Source of the DNA: Rhyacophila brunnea
Taxonomy: Eukaryota > Arthropoda > Insecta > Trichoptera > Rhyacophilidae
Reading direction: 5' to 3'
Length of the DNA stretch: 64,000 bases
Assembly: GCA_022495005.1 (NCBI GenBank)
Contig: JAGYXB010000687.1
Span: forward strand, 1,550,001-1,614,000
Shown here: positions 22,601 through 35,036 of the stretch, in pieces
Position numbering within the stretch: the first letter of the stretch is position 1
Layout: each line of letters starts with the position of its first letter
Notes under the pieces: generated by a model
Database searches by the model: none
The model's input: the letters and a program-made list of their open reading frames with translations, nothing else
What the model was told of the DNA's origin: nothing
Made by a program: the position numbers and the translations under genes

Positions 22601-24919
22601 TTAGAATAAACCTTTTTAATAAACTTAAGCCGGTACAATTTAGTAGCATAACCTTCCTTGTTAGGTCTAATCCCGAAATCTCGGAATTTAAAATGCTGGA
22701 ATCCCATTATTCCGGAATTAACTTTCACAAGATCTGAGTTAACCTTTTTGTGAACGAAAGCATAACATCTTTACGTTGTTTCGTGATAGCAGGGCGTTCA
22801 TTATATTATAATCTACCTCAAGATGAAAGAAAATAATGTGCACATTGAAACAAATCCGTGCGTTTTGTATCTTCCGTTGAGGTGACGCATCCACAATTTC
22901 AGCTCAGTGGGATTCTGCCATTCAAAGTAACAACATTAGGGTCCTCGTATGAACATACTACGAAGTTGGTCGAATTATTGTAATGCCATTAACTAAATAA
23001 ACGTCTTGCCAAGGACGGCAAGATGCCGAAGGAAATTAATGAACACACGGTGTTAACTAACGTATGTTAAAGATGTTCCTCGCACTAGACGACACGTGGA
23101 TATAACCTTCAAATTGAGACATGGATCATGAGTCAAATTTAAGTATACTATACGTCATAAACTTGGAGCATACGATTTTCCTCGCCCCTGAAAGTACAAT
23201 GTGGAAAAATCTACTAGGTAACAAACAGGGTTATGGCAAGTGGCAAATGTCTTTTCGAATAAGGTCTTTCTAGGTCTTTTCTCTTTTTTATTCATGCCAC
23301 ACAGGACAATCATCAGGAGAAAGTTACTCCAACAGAATAACAATAATCAATAGTTCTGTGAGATAAGAACAGGCGGTGTCTGTAGAATCCATGACATATA
23401 AATCGCTTTCAAATTAATGTTATTCATTTAATTATTGTTTAGTACATACTGCGACTTCTTTATATACATTTTTCGCATAATCGCATTATTATTTAGTAAG
23501 CACTTTGTTTACCTCAATGATATAAACGTGTATTATATTTTCTCACCAAATGCCTGGGATACTGGGGTAAGCATTTTCCATCGTGAGGGGTTCAATAAAA
23601 GACTGTCAGGAGGAAACAAGTCAGTCTCTCCGTAATATTCACTTGATAAACTTGTATCTTGCCAGAGAACTTAGTGCCTCGGAAAATAACACTTACATCT
23701 GTTATATTCTACCGATTGTACCCTTGTACTTATGTAACCATAAATAAACTCTCACTTCTCCATCATCACGAATAACCACGATCGTCTTTCATCTACCACA
23801 CCATCGACCACTCTCTTGTCTAAGACTCCTACAGTATTTATTAGTGAAACAAGGTTACATCAACCATGCTACTCCTTTAAACTACCGACCTAAAGTTTTG
23901 TTATGGCTCCCTGAGATTATTTCCTGTCCTACGACTCCTCTTTTCAAGCGATAAGAAAGTTAAGGAGACGCTGAGTACCTGGGTTTTAAAACGTTGGGAT
24001 AACGCCATTGCAAGAGTAGATACTTGCTAAGTATTTATGTATCATCGCTTTCACGTACCTACCTATATAATATTATTATCAATAAGACTTAACTTATGTA
24101 ATAATTATCAGATTTTAATTTAATTTTCGACACCAGATAAAATAGTTCGTATCTTGATGAAATCAAAAATACGATATCAGTAATAAATAGACATACTTAT
24201 ATAATATTAATGCGATTTGTGATGATTAAAACTGTTTTAAATAAACTCGGGATAAGTTTGATAACGAGACTACACTCTTACATCCACTTTAACAACATTT
24301 GTAGACCCAAGGTTTCCCTATTTTTCATTTTTGATCAAATATTACACTTTAAAATGTCTTTCATGCGTAACACTTTTCTCCAATTAGAGGCTGTTAAATA
24401 TAAAGGTGCGCTTTTAAGCGTGTGAGAAAAATATCGACCAAATGCTCATCGCAGTCAAAATTATCGTATTGACATTTCAGTACATGTAGAACGGTAAAAC
24501 GCCACAAGTATAGTAAAAATTATTTTCTAATATCCATTCACACGGTCACTATCGATCGAATGAATGTAGAAGTCCCACTCTATTTAAGAGTATTCTTGTA
24601 TGACACATAATTTCTCTAGTATTTTTAAATCTATACAGTAATTATTATGTAATATGTCTTTTGATAAAAATAGACGTAGAAATGCGCATGGTTCAGCGTT
24701 CTTTACAATCCCGTTTGTTAAATTTTATAAAAGTTTGTTTAAAAAGATTTATGTAAAGTATTCCATTTGCTCTTGAAACCATTTTCACTACTGATATTTT
24801 GTAAAATGGACAGGAATTGCCATTTTCCTTGTTTTTAGATTTATTTTTAAAGTTATCCTCCCACGTCATATTATTGAAGCTGACCTAGTGACACATAGCA
24901 GTGACGTACACTTCTGCTC
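19673..24919. other. 5.2 kb without recognised gene
   Basis: AT-rich throughout. The only marked signal is 20975-21012, GCGACCCGGGTTTCGCCTTT with CGGCATCTTCAGGC. Read backwards it gives a CCTGAAGATGCC..AGGCGAAAC string of the kind seen near the ends of some retroelements. A 100-codon open frame at 21323-21625 resembles nothing I know and has the composition of chance AT-rich sequence. Confidence 0.35.
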
Positions 24920-25265
24920 TGGGTAGAGTGTTAATTCACCGATCCATGTTGACGGAAACAAAGGCCTGAATGGTGGCTTGGTAGTGCCGATGCACTCGCT
25001 TCATGAAGGGGGTCCACGCTCCGAACAGTTGGTTGGTGTCGGACCGCTTTGGCATTCTGTAGTTTATAAAATTGGCTCTGGCACAGTGTCGGCTTTATGG
25101 GCGGCTCGGTAGGCGGCTCTGCCAAGATCGAGGCTATTCTGGGCGACTGTCTCCCGCCCTCGTGCGTCCAGACTCTTCCCCCTTCGCCCTCCCACCTCGG
25201 ATGGCGTCTCGCGAACTTTGTCATTTGGTTTTATCATCGGAAATAGACGGAGACAGATGACTGCC
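24920..25265. other. GC-raised island, unidentified
   Basis: About 340 bases are far richer in G+C than the flanks, with both strands open over roughly 60-100 codons (for example 24931-25224 on the minus strand). Translations are Pro/Ser/Arg-rich, as expected from GC-rich sequence read in any frame, and match no family I recognise. It may be a transposon fragment or an unrecognised exon or regulatory region. Confidence 0.3.
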
Positions 25266-27661
25266 GAGTGCGAAATATTCAATTAAAAAAAGAAACGCTC
25301 CAACCCTACGCATACCAAATACAGACACAATTAAAAATATAAACCTGAACCAATAAACTTATTTAAAATATAAATACTAATATTGTTGTAAATGACGTTT
25401 ACACTAACCAGCGATACTTATGTCAGAAATAGTATATTGATGATTAAACCGATTTTCTATTTCTAATCCTTCTAACAAAATCCAGACAATAGACAGACAT
25501 ACCATACTGTCAAATCAAGTTATTGATTAATTTTACATCAGAAATTCAGTACTTTGCAATATAACCGTGTACAGTCCTCACGAAAAATATTGTAACAGAA
25601 AGTTTCCTTTGCCAGATTTTAGTTTTGCTCGAATGCACAAAACCATACATGTACAATTTTTCGACTCATTTCTCGGAAGGCGAAGGTCAAATGCGACTAA
25701 CGCGTGCACGCAAGTGAAATTTGTAAGGTGATAAAAATGCAATATATGATAGCAGCATATTACCTGTTAAAAATAGGTTATTGCATATGAAAAAGAATCA
25801 TTAGTAGATATCGAAAATGAAAAAAAGTAAGGTGTACAGATTGAAAATTCGCGGTCAACTGTAAAAACAAAGCTTTTATAGATTTTTAATATCAGAGAGT
25901 GAAATCTCACTGTCATGTAAATTTGACCAACAGTGAGGTACGAATGCATATCAGTTGACATAAGAAAAGTTATTAAATATATATTATGAAACTATATAGG
26001 TGCCAAGTGCTTTCTTCTAAACATGTAATACAATTAATTTAGTACAAACCCCTGGTTTTGACCCTGACAAAAATATATTTAAAAAAAAGTTTTGGTAGCT
26101 AATTGAACAGGCGTTTGCATTTTGCAACTTTCGAGATTAAAATTCGAAACCATTTATTATTATTATATTATGTGAGACCTTGAGAACTAGTTGAAAGCTA
26201 TATTAAATAATTAATGATGATTAATAAACTTTTTCGATGACGCTCTGAGACCGAGCTTTGGCATTTACCATCATAGCTTTTCTCAAGACGTCCTGGATCC
26301 CAGGAAGCGTTTAAAAAGATGCTGCATCTTTTCCACAGTTTTCCAGCAATTCTTATTCGTGTAAATTTTAATTCTAAAATTGAATTAAATAATTTAATTA
26401 TTAAACTGATAGGTAATTATGTATTATTAATTAACCTATTACTGTTCTTTATTTTTTGATTATCTTTGTAATTTTATATTGTACTATGTAATTATATAAG
26501 ATTTGTATTATTTAGTCCGTAATTATACATTATATTAAGAAATATTAACCATCTATCAATCCAGCCTGTCAGTCGTCGTTGTCTATCTTTTAGAACATAA
26601 TTTTCAGTTTTTTTTTATTTGTGTAAAATCAGCTGTTTTTTCATATAAGGCTACAAAACGCAGTAAAACATAATTTATTATGTACGTTGTCTTGTGATTA
26701 AAAGATAATCGTTTTTTAATGCTGATCGTTGTGTTATGTTGTGCAACATTGTTCATTTTGCATATAGTCGGTTATTTAATTTAACTTTAGATTTTTTGTA
26801 CTATACATCAGTGTTGCCAACTCTCTTCGGAAAATATATTCCAGACCAGAAATATAGCATATTTATGAAATCTACTTGCGGTATAAAAGATCACTAGATT
26901 TAACGCCATATGCCAAATGCTACTTGTAGAAATAGATCACTATCTAAATATAAAGCTGCTATCGATTTATTGAAAGTCACAAAGAAAAAATATTATTATT
27001 TCTTATGGTTATTCAGCTATCGATAGATACATACTCAAGGGCAAAACACAGTGACTCTGGTTTCACGATTACCTATACATAATCACAAAAAAATAAATTC
27101 ACCTAATTCAATGAATATTGTTTCCAAAAATCTTGGTATATATACTTATACGCTAAAAAATAAATAGCTAATGATTAAATACATACTCTACAAGCCATTT
27201 AGTATTACAGATTCATTTGTAGCAAACATTCCATTTTTATTTGACATGTCTGCACTGAGATAAAAACGCGTTGCATTATTTTATTAAGTATTTAGGATAT
27301 TTAGATGACAAATCACACACATTATAATCAACAGCCAAAACAGGTCGATATCTCGATTGTACCAGCATTTTTATTAATGTGTCGGACGTACATGTAATAT
27401 TACTTTTTTCTATGGCTACTGACTATGTCAACCCCACTAAATCTAACATCCAATAAAAAATGTTCATTTGAATCAATCTACTTATTGTCTTTGATTTTGG
27501 ACAGGACCGTATTAGTATAATAAGATATTTCGATATATTTTAATCGTTTTGACGTGCTTTGATTAGTTATCAAAATCAAAAATCTTAAATTAATTTCAGG
27601 CCTGTTAAGTTTCCATCGCACCATAAACTCCTTTGGCGATGTTCCCGTGGCGATGTGGCGA
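25266..27661. other. AT-rich stretch with one probable hAT terminus
   Basis: CAGTGTTGCCAACTCTCTTC at 26809 resembles the reverse complement of the right end of the hAT element at 55366-55959. About 85 bases on, CTAGATTTAACGCCATATGCC matches its interior. No right end or target duplication was located, so this is called a remnant. Nothing else was recognised. Confidence 0.4.
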
Positions 27662-27695
27662 TGACCTGTATACTCCCAGCGCAGTATACAGGTCA
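27662..27695. repeat. Perfect 13-bp hairpin
   Basis: TGACCTGTATACT (27662-27674) and AGTATACAGGTCA (27683-27695) are exact reverse complements around an 8-base loop CCCAGCGC. It lies in a locally less AT-rich stretch with repeated GGCGATG words. No function is assigned. Confidence 0.7.
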
Positions 27696-29699
27696 CTGGC
27701 TTACTACTTATTTTGTAAATTACTTAAGTATGCATTTTCCGAAAATGACACAGATATCGTATTATTGTAGAATTGTAGATGTAGATTCTTTAATATTCAC
27801 GTTTACATCGTTAAACTGTTGTAGCAAGTTTTTGTTGCGTGAGTACCTTTTTTGTAATTTCTGAAACCAATGCTATAAGACGAATAATATTACAACCGAT
27901 TTTTTTTCATTCACGCTATTATTATCACTTCTTTCAAAGTAACAAGAACAAGGTAACGTCTTTGGTTTTTTGCCACCATGCTTGCAAAAACTCATTTAAT
28001 CTCTTTTTTGTGTGTTGCCTACAATATCAACTATGATACCGTGGTTTTATTTTAAATTCGTATATATCTATAAAAAAAACATCAATCATGTTCTAACAAT
28101 GACTAATACAGGGATCGGCAATGCGGTCCCCGTGGGCGCCAGTGCTCATTTGACAAAAATATGTAAGACGAGGTAAGAAAATATGCCATTTGACGAGAAA
28201 AATGCTAGATTTACTTTACACGTTTTCAGTCATATTTTCTTATAAATTTCTTTCATGTACAATTGGTACAGTTAAAAAGTTGCCTGTTGCGCAAATATAT
28301 TTTTTTAATCGGTCGTAAAATTATTTGTGTACGCCCTTGGTAATTTTCAAATACTGTATTGCTCCCTCGCATGAGAAAAATGTTGTCTACCTCTGGGGTA
28401 AAAGGCAAATACTCGTACTGTCGGTGGATATTGTGTAAAATCACTAGGATTAGTCAAGTTTTTTGTTCCAAAATATTAAACCATAAAAATCAGCCTTCAC
28501 ACATTAATTTGTCTGTAGCTGAGCTTCTAAAAATTTTGCGGATTAATTCATGCACCCCTCGCCTCACAAAGTTGGCCAAACAATTATACATTTAAAATGA
28601 ATTTAAATAAAAAAATCCATTTAAAATGCAATGATGACGTATCACAATTGAAAAAAGAGTAAAACTACACACAGCTACATAGTTTTGAAAGTAGAGACAT
28701 TTTTTTTTTGCCTTAAAGTCGAGGACTTTTTTTTAAAAATGAAAATCGAATTTTCCATTCCATTCAGTTTTTTTTAAAATTCAGGTTGCGGTCAGCACTT
28801 TCAATTTTTCGATTTCTCGAGAAATGTGAATTCTCGAAAATTCGGAAAATAAATTTCTCTAGATTCTCAAGACTAGATTTCTCGATTACAACCTCTAATT
28901 TACTCTAATGTGAATGGTACTTCGGTATTTTGATAAACGTGGGTAATTAATTAATAGGTTTGATAAAGAGTCATCCCCATCACACTCTTAACTATTTAAA
29001 CACAGTAAATTCGGAGTAAAACTTTAATAAAACAAATATTTAATTTGTATCATACTCAACTCTTAAAATACGGCTCTCTTATAATAATTTTATGATGGTT
29101 TTAATGCATTAATCACGGATTGTTGTCTCGGGCTCATTTCTGTGATCCGGCCTGATAAAACATAAACTAAATATTCGCTGGACTCGTTCCAACTCTACTC
29201 TTTGCATTGAATGGTTCCAAAATAAAAAGCGATTCGCGGGAGGTGTACTGTATGTAGGTATATTTTACTCCATGTAATTACTAAATATTCTGTAGGCGTA
29301 ACGTAACGGTTAGGCGTTATTATTATCATATCGGCTGGGTCGCTGATCAATTGGGTGGATTTGTGGAGAGAGACCACCATGAATTTTAGGTGATAATGAG
29401 CCCCGAAGCTTGGACCGGTGCATTTATGTAGAATTGTTGGGAGAAGTAGTGTTTTTCATGAATCCATCGAGTTAAAAACTTGGATGGGTGACTTGTCAAA
29501 CTATCCACCTTTGTCTGGTAGGAAGGGTCGTAGCTATTAGCCGCCTCGCACATCTAGAATCGACCGACTGCAACACGTTGAATATGTCGATGTGATTTTG
29601 TTGGCATTCACAAAACACATAGTAGGTATAATTAAACAATGTATTGTCGCACACCGCATGATTGCAACTATTTAGTTTGAAAAAAAACGGCTGGTGTCC
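27696..29699. other. AT-rich stretch with one possible hAT terminus
   Basis: CAGGGATCGGCAATGCGGTC at 28111 has the form of a hAT-family left end (CAGGGNTCGGCAA), but no right end was found. At 28800-28890 there are TCTCGAGAAA/CTCGAAAATTC strings similar in style to the MITE at 225-779. No gene recognised. Confidence 0.35.
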
Positions 29700-30840
29700 A
29701 TGCAATAAATTTCACCCGACATAATGCAGTGCACGTATCGCAGGCTTGCCTTGTGACGTCACTGTCCCAACATAGCCTCGTCTATGCGCATGGAAGAAAG
29801 TTGTATGTTGCGCCTAGTTTTCATTTATGACTATATCCCAGTCGGGACGATTTTCAATGTGCGACCAGACTCAGGCAGCGATCAGACAACTGGTGGTGAC
29901 CACACGCTACGGAATGCATCGAACGTAGCATCTAGCTATGAGAGCGAGTCGCACGTCAGTTTATCGCTGCGACTGATTGTTACCCCGCACACTAGCTTAC
30001 CGCACCTCTCTACTTCCAGCATCAAAATTTTCGTCCCGAACCAATCTCACGCACATTTTTCTTGCCCAGACACTCCACCGTTTAATTCTACCGAGTAAAA
30101 TGTGACTGTCGGCCGTAACTAGTGATGGAAATACTGCGGCCTGTTGGACCCACAAGTAATAATGCGTGAATAGTCAAATTCCGATGAAACCGTTTTTAAC
30201 GAGATTTATGTCGCGAGAAGTATGTCCAATCTCCAAAAAGTTATTTCGTCAGGTCGAAGGTTGGAGAAGACGAGAGGGAGATGGATGTACTAAATAAGAA
30301 CGCTACGGATTCTGGTGGCTCTGCGTGGTGTTGTATGCTGAAAAGCGTGGAGCCAAACCGTGGAAAAGGATGTCAGACAGCCAAATCAAGTCACGATCTT
30401 CTGTCACAACGTCTTTACACTATGTACCTATTTGCAATTACACGCAACGATTCGATCGCGTCGGTCCTTGCTTTTGATTGGTTTAAAATAAACTCAGTGT
30501 TGCTATTATTAAAAATATAGGTTGACCGAAAACTGTTTCTTCGTTAGATTGGTGGCTATGCTGAACAGCTTTCCCGCGCAATTTTACGTCAAAACTCAGC
30601 TGTCAAATCCAGCGGGCGCGTGTTCGGATATTTTCGTACGTTCTCGGCAATCTTCGATTGATAATAAATGGATCGTGACAGACGAAAATAAAATTTGTTT
30701 CAATTTGCTCACGATCCCGGAAAACCATAGCGAATAGATTTTGGCAATCGTGGCAGACTATCGGGCCAGACTCAATCTGCCAATGTAATTTGAGCATAAC
30801 GCACTTTCCAGTATGTTTGTATTCCCTGTGGCAACCCTAT
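29700..30840. other. GC-raised region, unidentified
   Basis: The stretch is more balanced in composition than its neighbours, most strongly at 29740-30110. Open frames of about 70-100 codons exist on both strands (for example 29784-30098 and 30281-30520 on the plus strand). None shows a signal peptide, domain motif or homology I can name. It could be an exon or promoter region of an unrecognised transcript, or an old transposon. Confidence 0.3.
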
Positions 30841-31409
30841 GTCAAGGTCATCGCCGGGTTTTAGAATAGAGTCTTCGATGATGGGTTAATTATACGTCTA
30901 CCGCCGAACTATTAATCTAAAAAATACAGCTAACATTTTTTGATTTGATTATATTTTAGACGGATGTAAGAAATTGTTTAGCGTGCATAGAACTGCTGAA
31001 TAAACAAAATCGTATTTTGAGCGACGATTGCGGTCAGAGTTAATGCGATAAAGTGAGAGCCATTAAAGCAGCGGATTGGTAGTAAAATGTAAAACTTCAC
31101 ACGAAACTGAATGGAATACTGGCAACTTTGCCTGTAATTCTGGTTATAGCTAAAGTTAATTGAAATGTATGAATGTGACTAAAAAATAGGTACACATTAA
31201 ATATACTTTACTATTAAATATAGTGTAATAAGTGAAAGGTTTCTTTAATTCTTCGATAGATAGGTTTATAGCAGATTCCATTATGAATATGACGTATTGC
31301 AAGGTATTGTTAATGAGGATGTAAACCAGGTGTAGTCAACTTTTTTATACTTACCGCCCACTTTTGTATCTCTGTTCATAGTAAAATTTTCTAACCGCCA
31401 ACCGGTTCC

Positions 31410-31550
31410 ACAGTCCCGGGTTAGAATTCTGGGTCTAGTAAGTACACATATTGTTTTTCAATTTGTTTATGAGTCAGAGTATGGACCTAATCAGAGCAAG
31501 TGGCAGACAACGATTTCTCGTAAAAATAAAATCTGTTAATACAAAATCAT
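31410..31550 (+). mobile_element. SINE fragment, same tRNA-derived family
   Basis: CAGTCCCGGGTTAGAATTCTGGGTCTAG is the degraded B-box region. It is followed by the family body AAGTACACATATTGTTTTTC, GAGTCAGAGTATGGACCTAA, GCAAGTGGCAGACA, TTTCTCGTAAAAA and TCTGTTAATACAAA. The 5' A-box part and the 3' GATCGGAC tail are missing. Just upstream, CAGGTGTAGTCAAC at about 31328 may be a hAT end. Confidence 0.7.
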
Positions 31551-33040
31551 AGAAAAAAAAATTGATATAATATACTTATGTAAAAAAAATATTTTCATCA
31601 GTGCAGAGCTATGGAGCATATTATATACTCTAAATCTAAATTAATGCTCGCTGAAACAAAGGGATTTGCGGACGCTATTTATTAGTTATATTATATTACA
31701 TATGGGTTACATAATTATTATTAATTGAGGTGATGTCATTATAAATGCACCTGCTGATTGTATAAATAAAATTAGCCCTAAACCGTATATACATGTACCG
31801 TACATTCATTTTGAAATTTTGTATGTGGTTTTCCGCATGGGATTTCCCCGCTCGCTACTACAATCGAAACATCGCAATCATCCATGTTTTCATCGATTAA
31901 ATTAATTGAAAATCGCAATAGTGATGATTTGACCTAACTGGGAAATTTATCATAATAGATAGATTGCAATCCCGCTCGATTTTTTGTTTCCGATATCCCG
32001 ATTTAGAAAATGTTGGAATCCCAAAATTTAGAGAGATTGTTTTTCTATTCATTTTCATCAAACATAAACACACATATACAATTAGATGGATAAGTATTAT
32101 TTCGGGTGTACTGATTATTTATATTTTATATATATAATCAATTCGTATCCGAAAACATTATAAAAACATTATTTTATAGAGATAAACTCACAATTTAAAC
32201 TGTGTTCGTTGAAAACGTTCATCTTATTATTATCACATATCATTTAATAGATTTTTTTACCATTAAAGTCTAGTCTAGACCAAAAATATATGTAGATATA
32301 TTATTTATTATGTTCAATGTTTCATTTGTATCAGAACATATTAAAATAATGTGCTGGTCTGCGATAGGCATTTCAACAAAATATATGAAAGTCATACATA
32401 TTTAATTTTTTTATACTTTTCCCTCAATTTAAAATTTTGAACTCATCCTGGCTGGACATTTTAAATTGGGTCTTGTGAATTGTCATCAATTAAAATTTTT
32501 CATTAGCATGAACCGGTATTGTGTTAAAATTGTAAATTACTAAATTGTGGTAAAATACGTGTTTGTTTTTTTTCATAATACTATGTATTAGGATTTATTA
32601 CTATGAAGTAAACAGTGAAAAAAATCATTAATATTTATTTTTATTTAAAATCAGATTTTTCTAATAACGCTTGATAAATATTACCTACTTATATTGTCGA
32701 CTTTATTTCAATCAAATTATTTTGTAACAATCCGTGTCGCTGTTGAAAACAATCTTGAACAATTTTGATATATATTATATCTCACCTGTTACATTATTAA
32801 TTCTTTAGTTAGGTTACCTACCGAAATATCTCTCAAATGCTTTTTAACCGCGTCATGGAAAACTCTTAAAAGTTCAATAAAGAAGGTTTCCGTTGAAGGT
32901 AACCAGCTGTTTGCACTAAAATGCGTTATATAATAAGATAGTCTCAACTGTGAACTTCCGAGGAGAAAATAGATCAAACAGATTCTCGCATAATAAACAT
33001 CAATCTACATAACAATACATCTCTATCAATTAGTAGGCAC
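31551..33040. other. AT-rich stretch without recognised gene
   Basis: No exon, RNA gene or transposon end recognised. A 62-codon minus-strand frame at 32789-32977 has no recognisable features. Confidence 0.35.
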
Positions 33041-33587
33041 CAGTGGCGAAGTTTGGAGGTAGGCTGCTTAGATCCGACATAAATGGTGCTTATTAATATT
33101 TATCACTCAAACGTATTTGTTTTCATTGAACTAAGACTACACTGTGTAGAATGTGTAGATATTGTTTGTTAGTTTTTAAAATTCAATTAAACCCTCCCAA
33201 TCCAAGTCATAGTTTTTAGATAAAAGTTAAAAAACATTTTATATAATTTTAATAATTTATATATAAGAATATTTTTATAGATTATGGTTTAGCTAAGGCA
33301 GGGCTTAATGAATTTAAAAAAACTAACCAGCACCATATCTACTACATATTCTTAATTCAACGAAAACAAATAAGTATGACTGTAAAAGTGTGCAATACTT
33401 TTGTAGTATCGCCCATATCATACCTAAACTATTATGGTTTGGTAAGGCAGGGTTTAATTGTACTTATTTTAAAAAACTAACCTGCACCATCTGCAGATTG
33501 GTAATAAGTAAATAAGTGCGACTGGCAAAGTTTAGTGGGCACTATTTATATCGAATATTAACAGCCTACCTCCACCCCTCGCCATTG
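33041..33587. mobile_element. hAT MITE, CAGTGGCG family
   Basis: The left end CAGTGGCGAAGTTTGGAGG and right end CCTCCACCCCTCGCCATTG are matched through the subterminal GATCCGACATAAATGGTG. The interior shares TTTTAAAATTCAATTAAACC with the copies at 5801 and 50500. Flanks GTAGGCAC and GTGCTACA do not give a clean duplication, so this copy is older or rearranged. Confidence 0.7.
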
Positions 33588-34891
33588 GTGCTACATGGAC
33601 TTATGGGGATTTCTCTCATTTGTTCACTGTCTTTGATATAACTTCCAAACATAATTAAAACGAACTGATACCAACGATACATATCGACCCTTAATCGGCA
33701 GAACAACGTAAGCGACAATTCATAAATTTTAGAGAAGAAGGTTTTTTCTTAATTATTTCCGTAATTAGTTCTAAAAATGAATTCTGTTAATGTGGTTACT
33801 AATAATTGGTTACTGCCTATACGGAAATTATAAAACAATTGCATTAATGCTTTTAGTTTTCGAGATAGTGGCGGTAACGCTGTTTTGCTTATGTCTATGA
33901 CGCGATATTTTTTCCAGGAATGTCGCTTACGCTATTTGGCGTAGTTGTTTTTATTTATAAATTTCATACTAATTATCATGCCAGGGCAATAATAATTAAG
34001 TATTAAAATAAATAACATAAGTACCCATTTATTTTACGAAAGGGGGCGTTGTTAAATAAATTAAAAATACTTTTTAAATTAATATTTTTGCTTGTAGATA
34101 CTTAACCACATAGGTAAAATAAAAATAAATGATTGGTATTTTTAAGGGTTCGCTTATATTATTAATATTATTAGGTATTGTTATTTTTCAAAATGAAATA
34201 TGTACGTATCTACTCGTACATAATTAAGTACGGGGACCTACTAATTATGATAAAATAAAATTGTAATCTTACAAAAAAATTATTGTCCCTTATTTTTTAA
34301 GCAGTAATCGCTGTATTATCCTCATTCACATCTTCCTGATCGGATTCCGGTAAAGTATCTTCCACTGATAATCTATGTGGCAGTTTCATAAACTCGTCCG
34401 TCATCTCTGAGGGATATTACATACTTTTAAGATCGTTATACTCGATCTCCGATATTGGTGATTTAGCACTATACAGCAAGGGTGGCTGGCGTTTAAAGCA
34501 TCACAGCATTTGATCGGGATCTGATGACATTTTCTAGGTCTAACAGTTTAGTCCTACTGTCACCAGAGTAGGTACAATATTTGGTAAGTTTTTTTAAATT
34601 AAGTATGCCATTTGTAATTCACCAAATTTAATTTTGAACTTTGAAGCAATGCAAGTAGCAGCGAGAGATTTCCAGTCACGGAATTCTGCATATGAAATGA
34701 TGACCTAGCGTTGGAAATGATGGTGGGTTATTCTGATAGTGCCCAAACTACTCTGATTATAAATGACTCAATTCTCGCATGAATGGAATCGACCAGCATC
34801 GTAGTACGACCAGTGGGTCTATTCTATACTTTATCGACCGCTAAAGTGATAGATATTATCAAACTTAGGGTAGGTTTGTATAAAAGTATTA

Positions 34892-34943
34892 GTACTTATT
34901 GCAACAATTACAACCAACGTATTGTAATTGTTGCAATAAGTGC
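34892..34943. repeat. Hairpin 1 inside the nested MITE
   Basis: GTACTTATTGCAACAATTACAA and TTGTAATTGTTGCAATAAGTGC pair over 22 bases with one mismatch around the loop CCAACGTA. Confidence 0.8.
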
Positions 34944-34982
34944 TGTATTCTAACAGCAGTAAGAAAGGTGCTGTTAAAATGT

Positions 34983-35036
34983 AGCGCTTATTGCAACAAT
35001 TACAATCAACGTATTGTAATTGTTACAATAAGTGCT
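34983..35036. repeat. Hairpin 2 inside the nested MITE
   Basis: AGCGCTTATTGCAACAATTA continues CAA and pairs with TTGTAATTGTTACAATAAGTGCT around TCAACGTA, with two mismatches. It is a near-duplicate of hairpin 1, about 92 bases away. Confidence 0.8.

Noticed and set aside
23540..23580. TGGG before GTAAGC as a donor for the missing nrv2 N-terminal exon
   Set aside because: The upstream codons in the required frame read CLGYW, not the conserved GRTGSSW-like end of the cytoplasmic segment.
29784..30098. 104-codon plus-strand open frame in a GC-raised island
   Set aside because: It has no recognisable domain, signal peptide or splice signals that I could support; reported only as an unidentified island.
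33041..33595. 8-bp target duplication for this MITE
   Set aside because: Flanks GTAGGCAC and GTGCTACA match at only three positions in register, so no duplication is claimed although the ends are clear.
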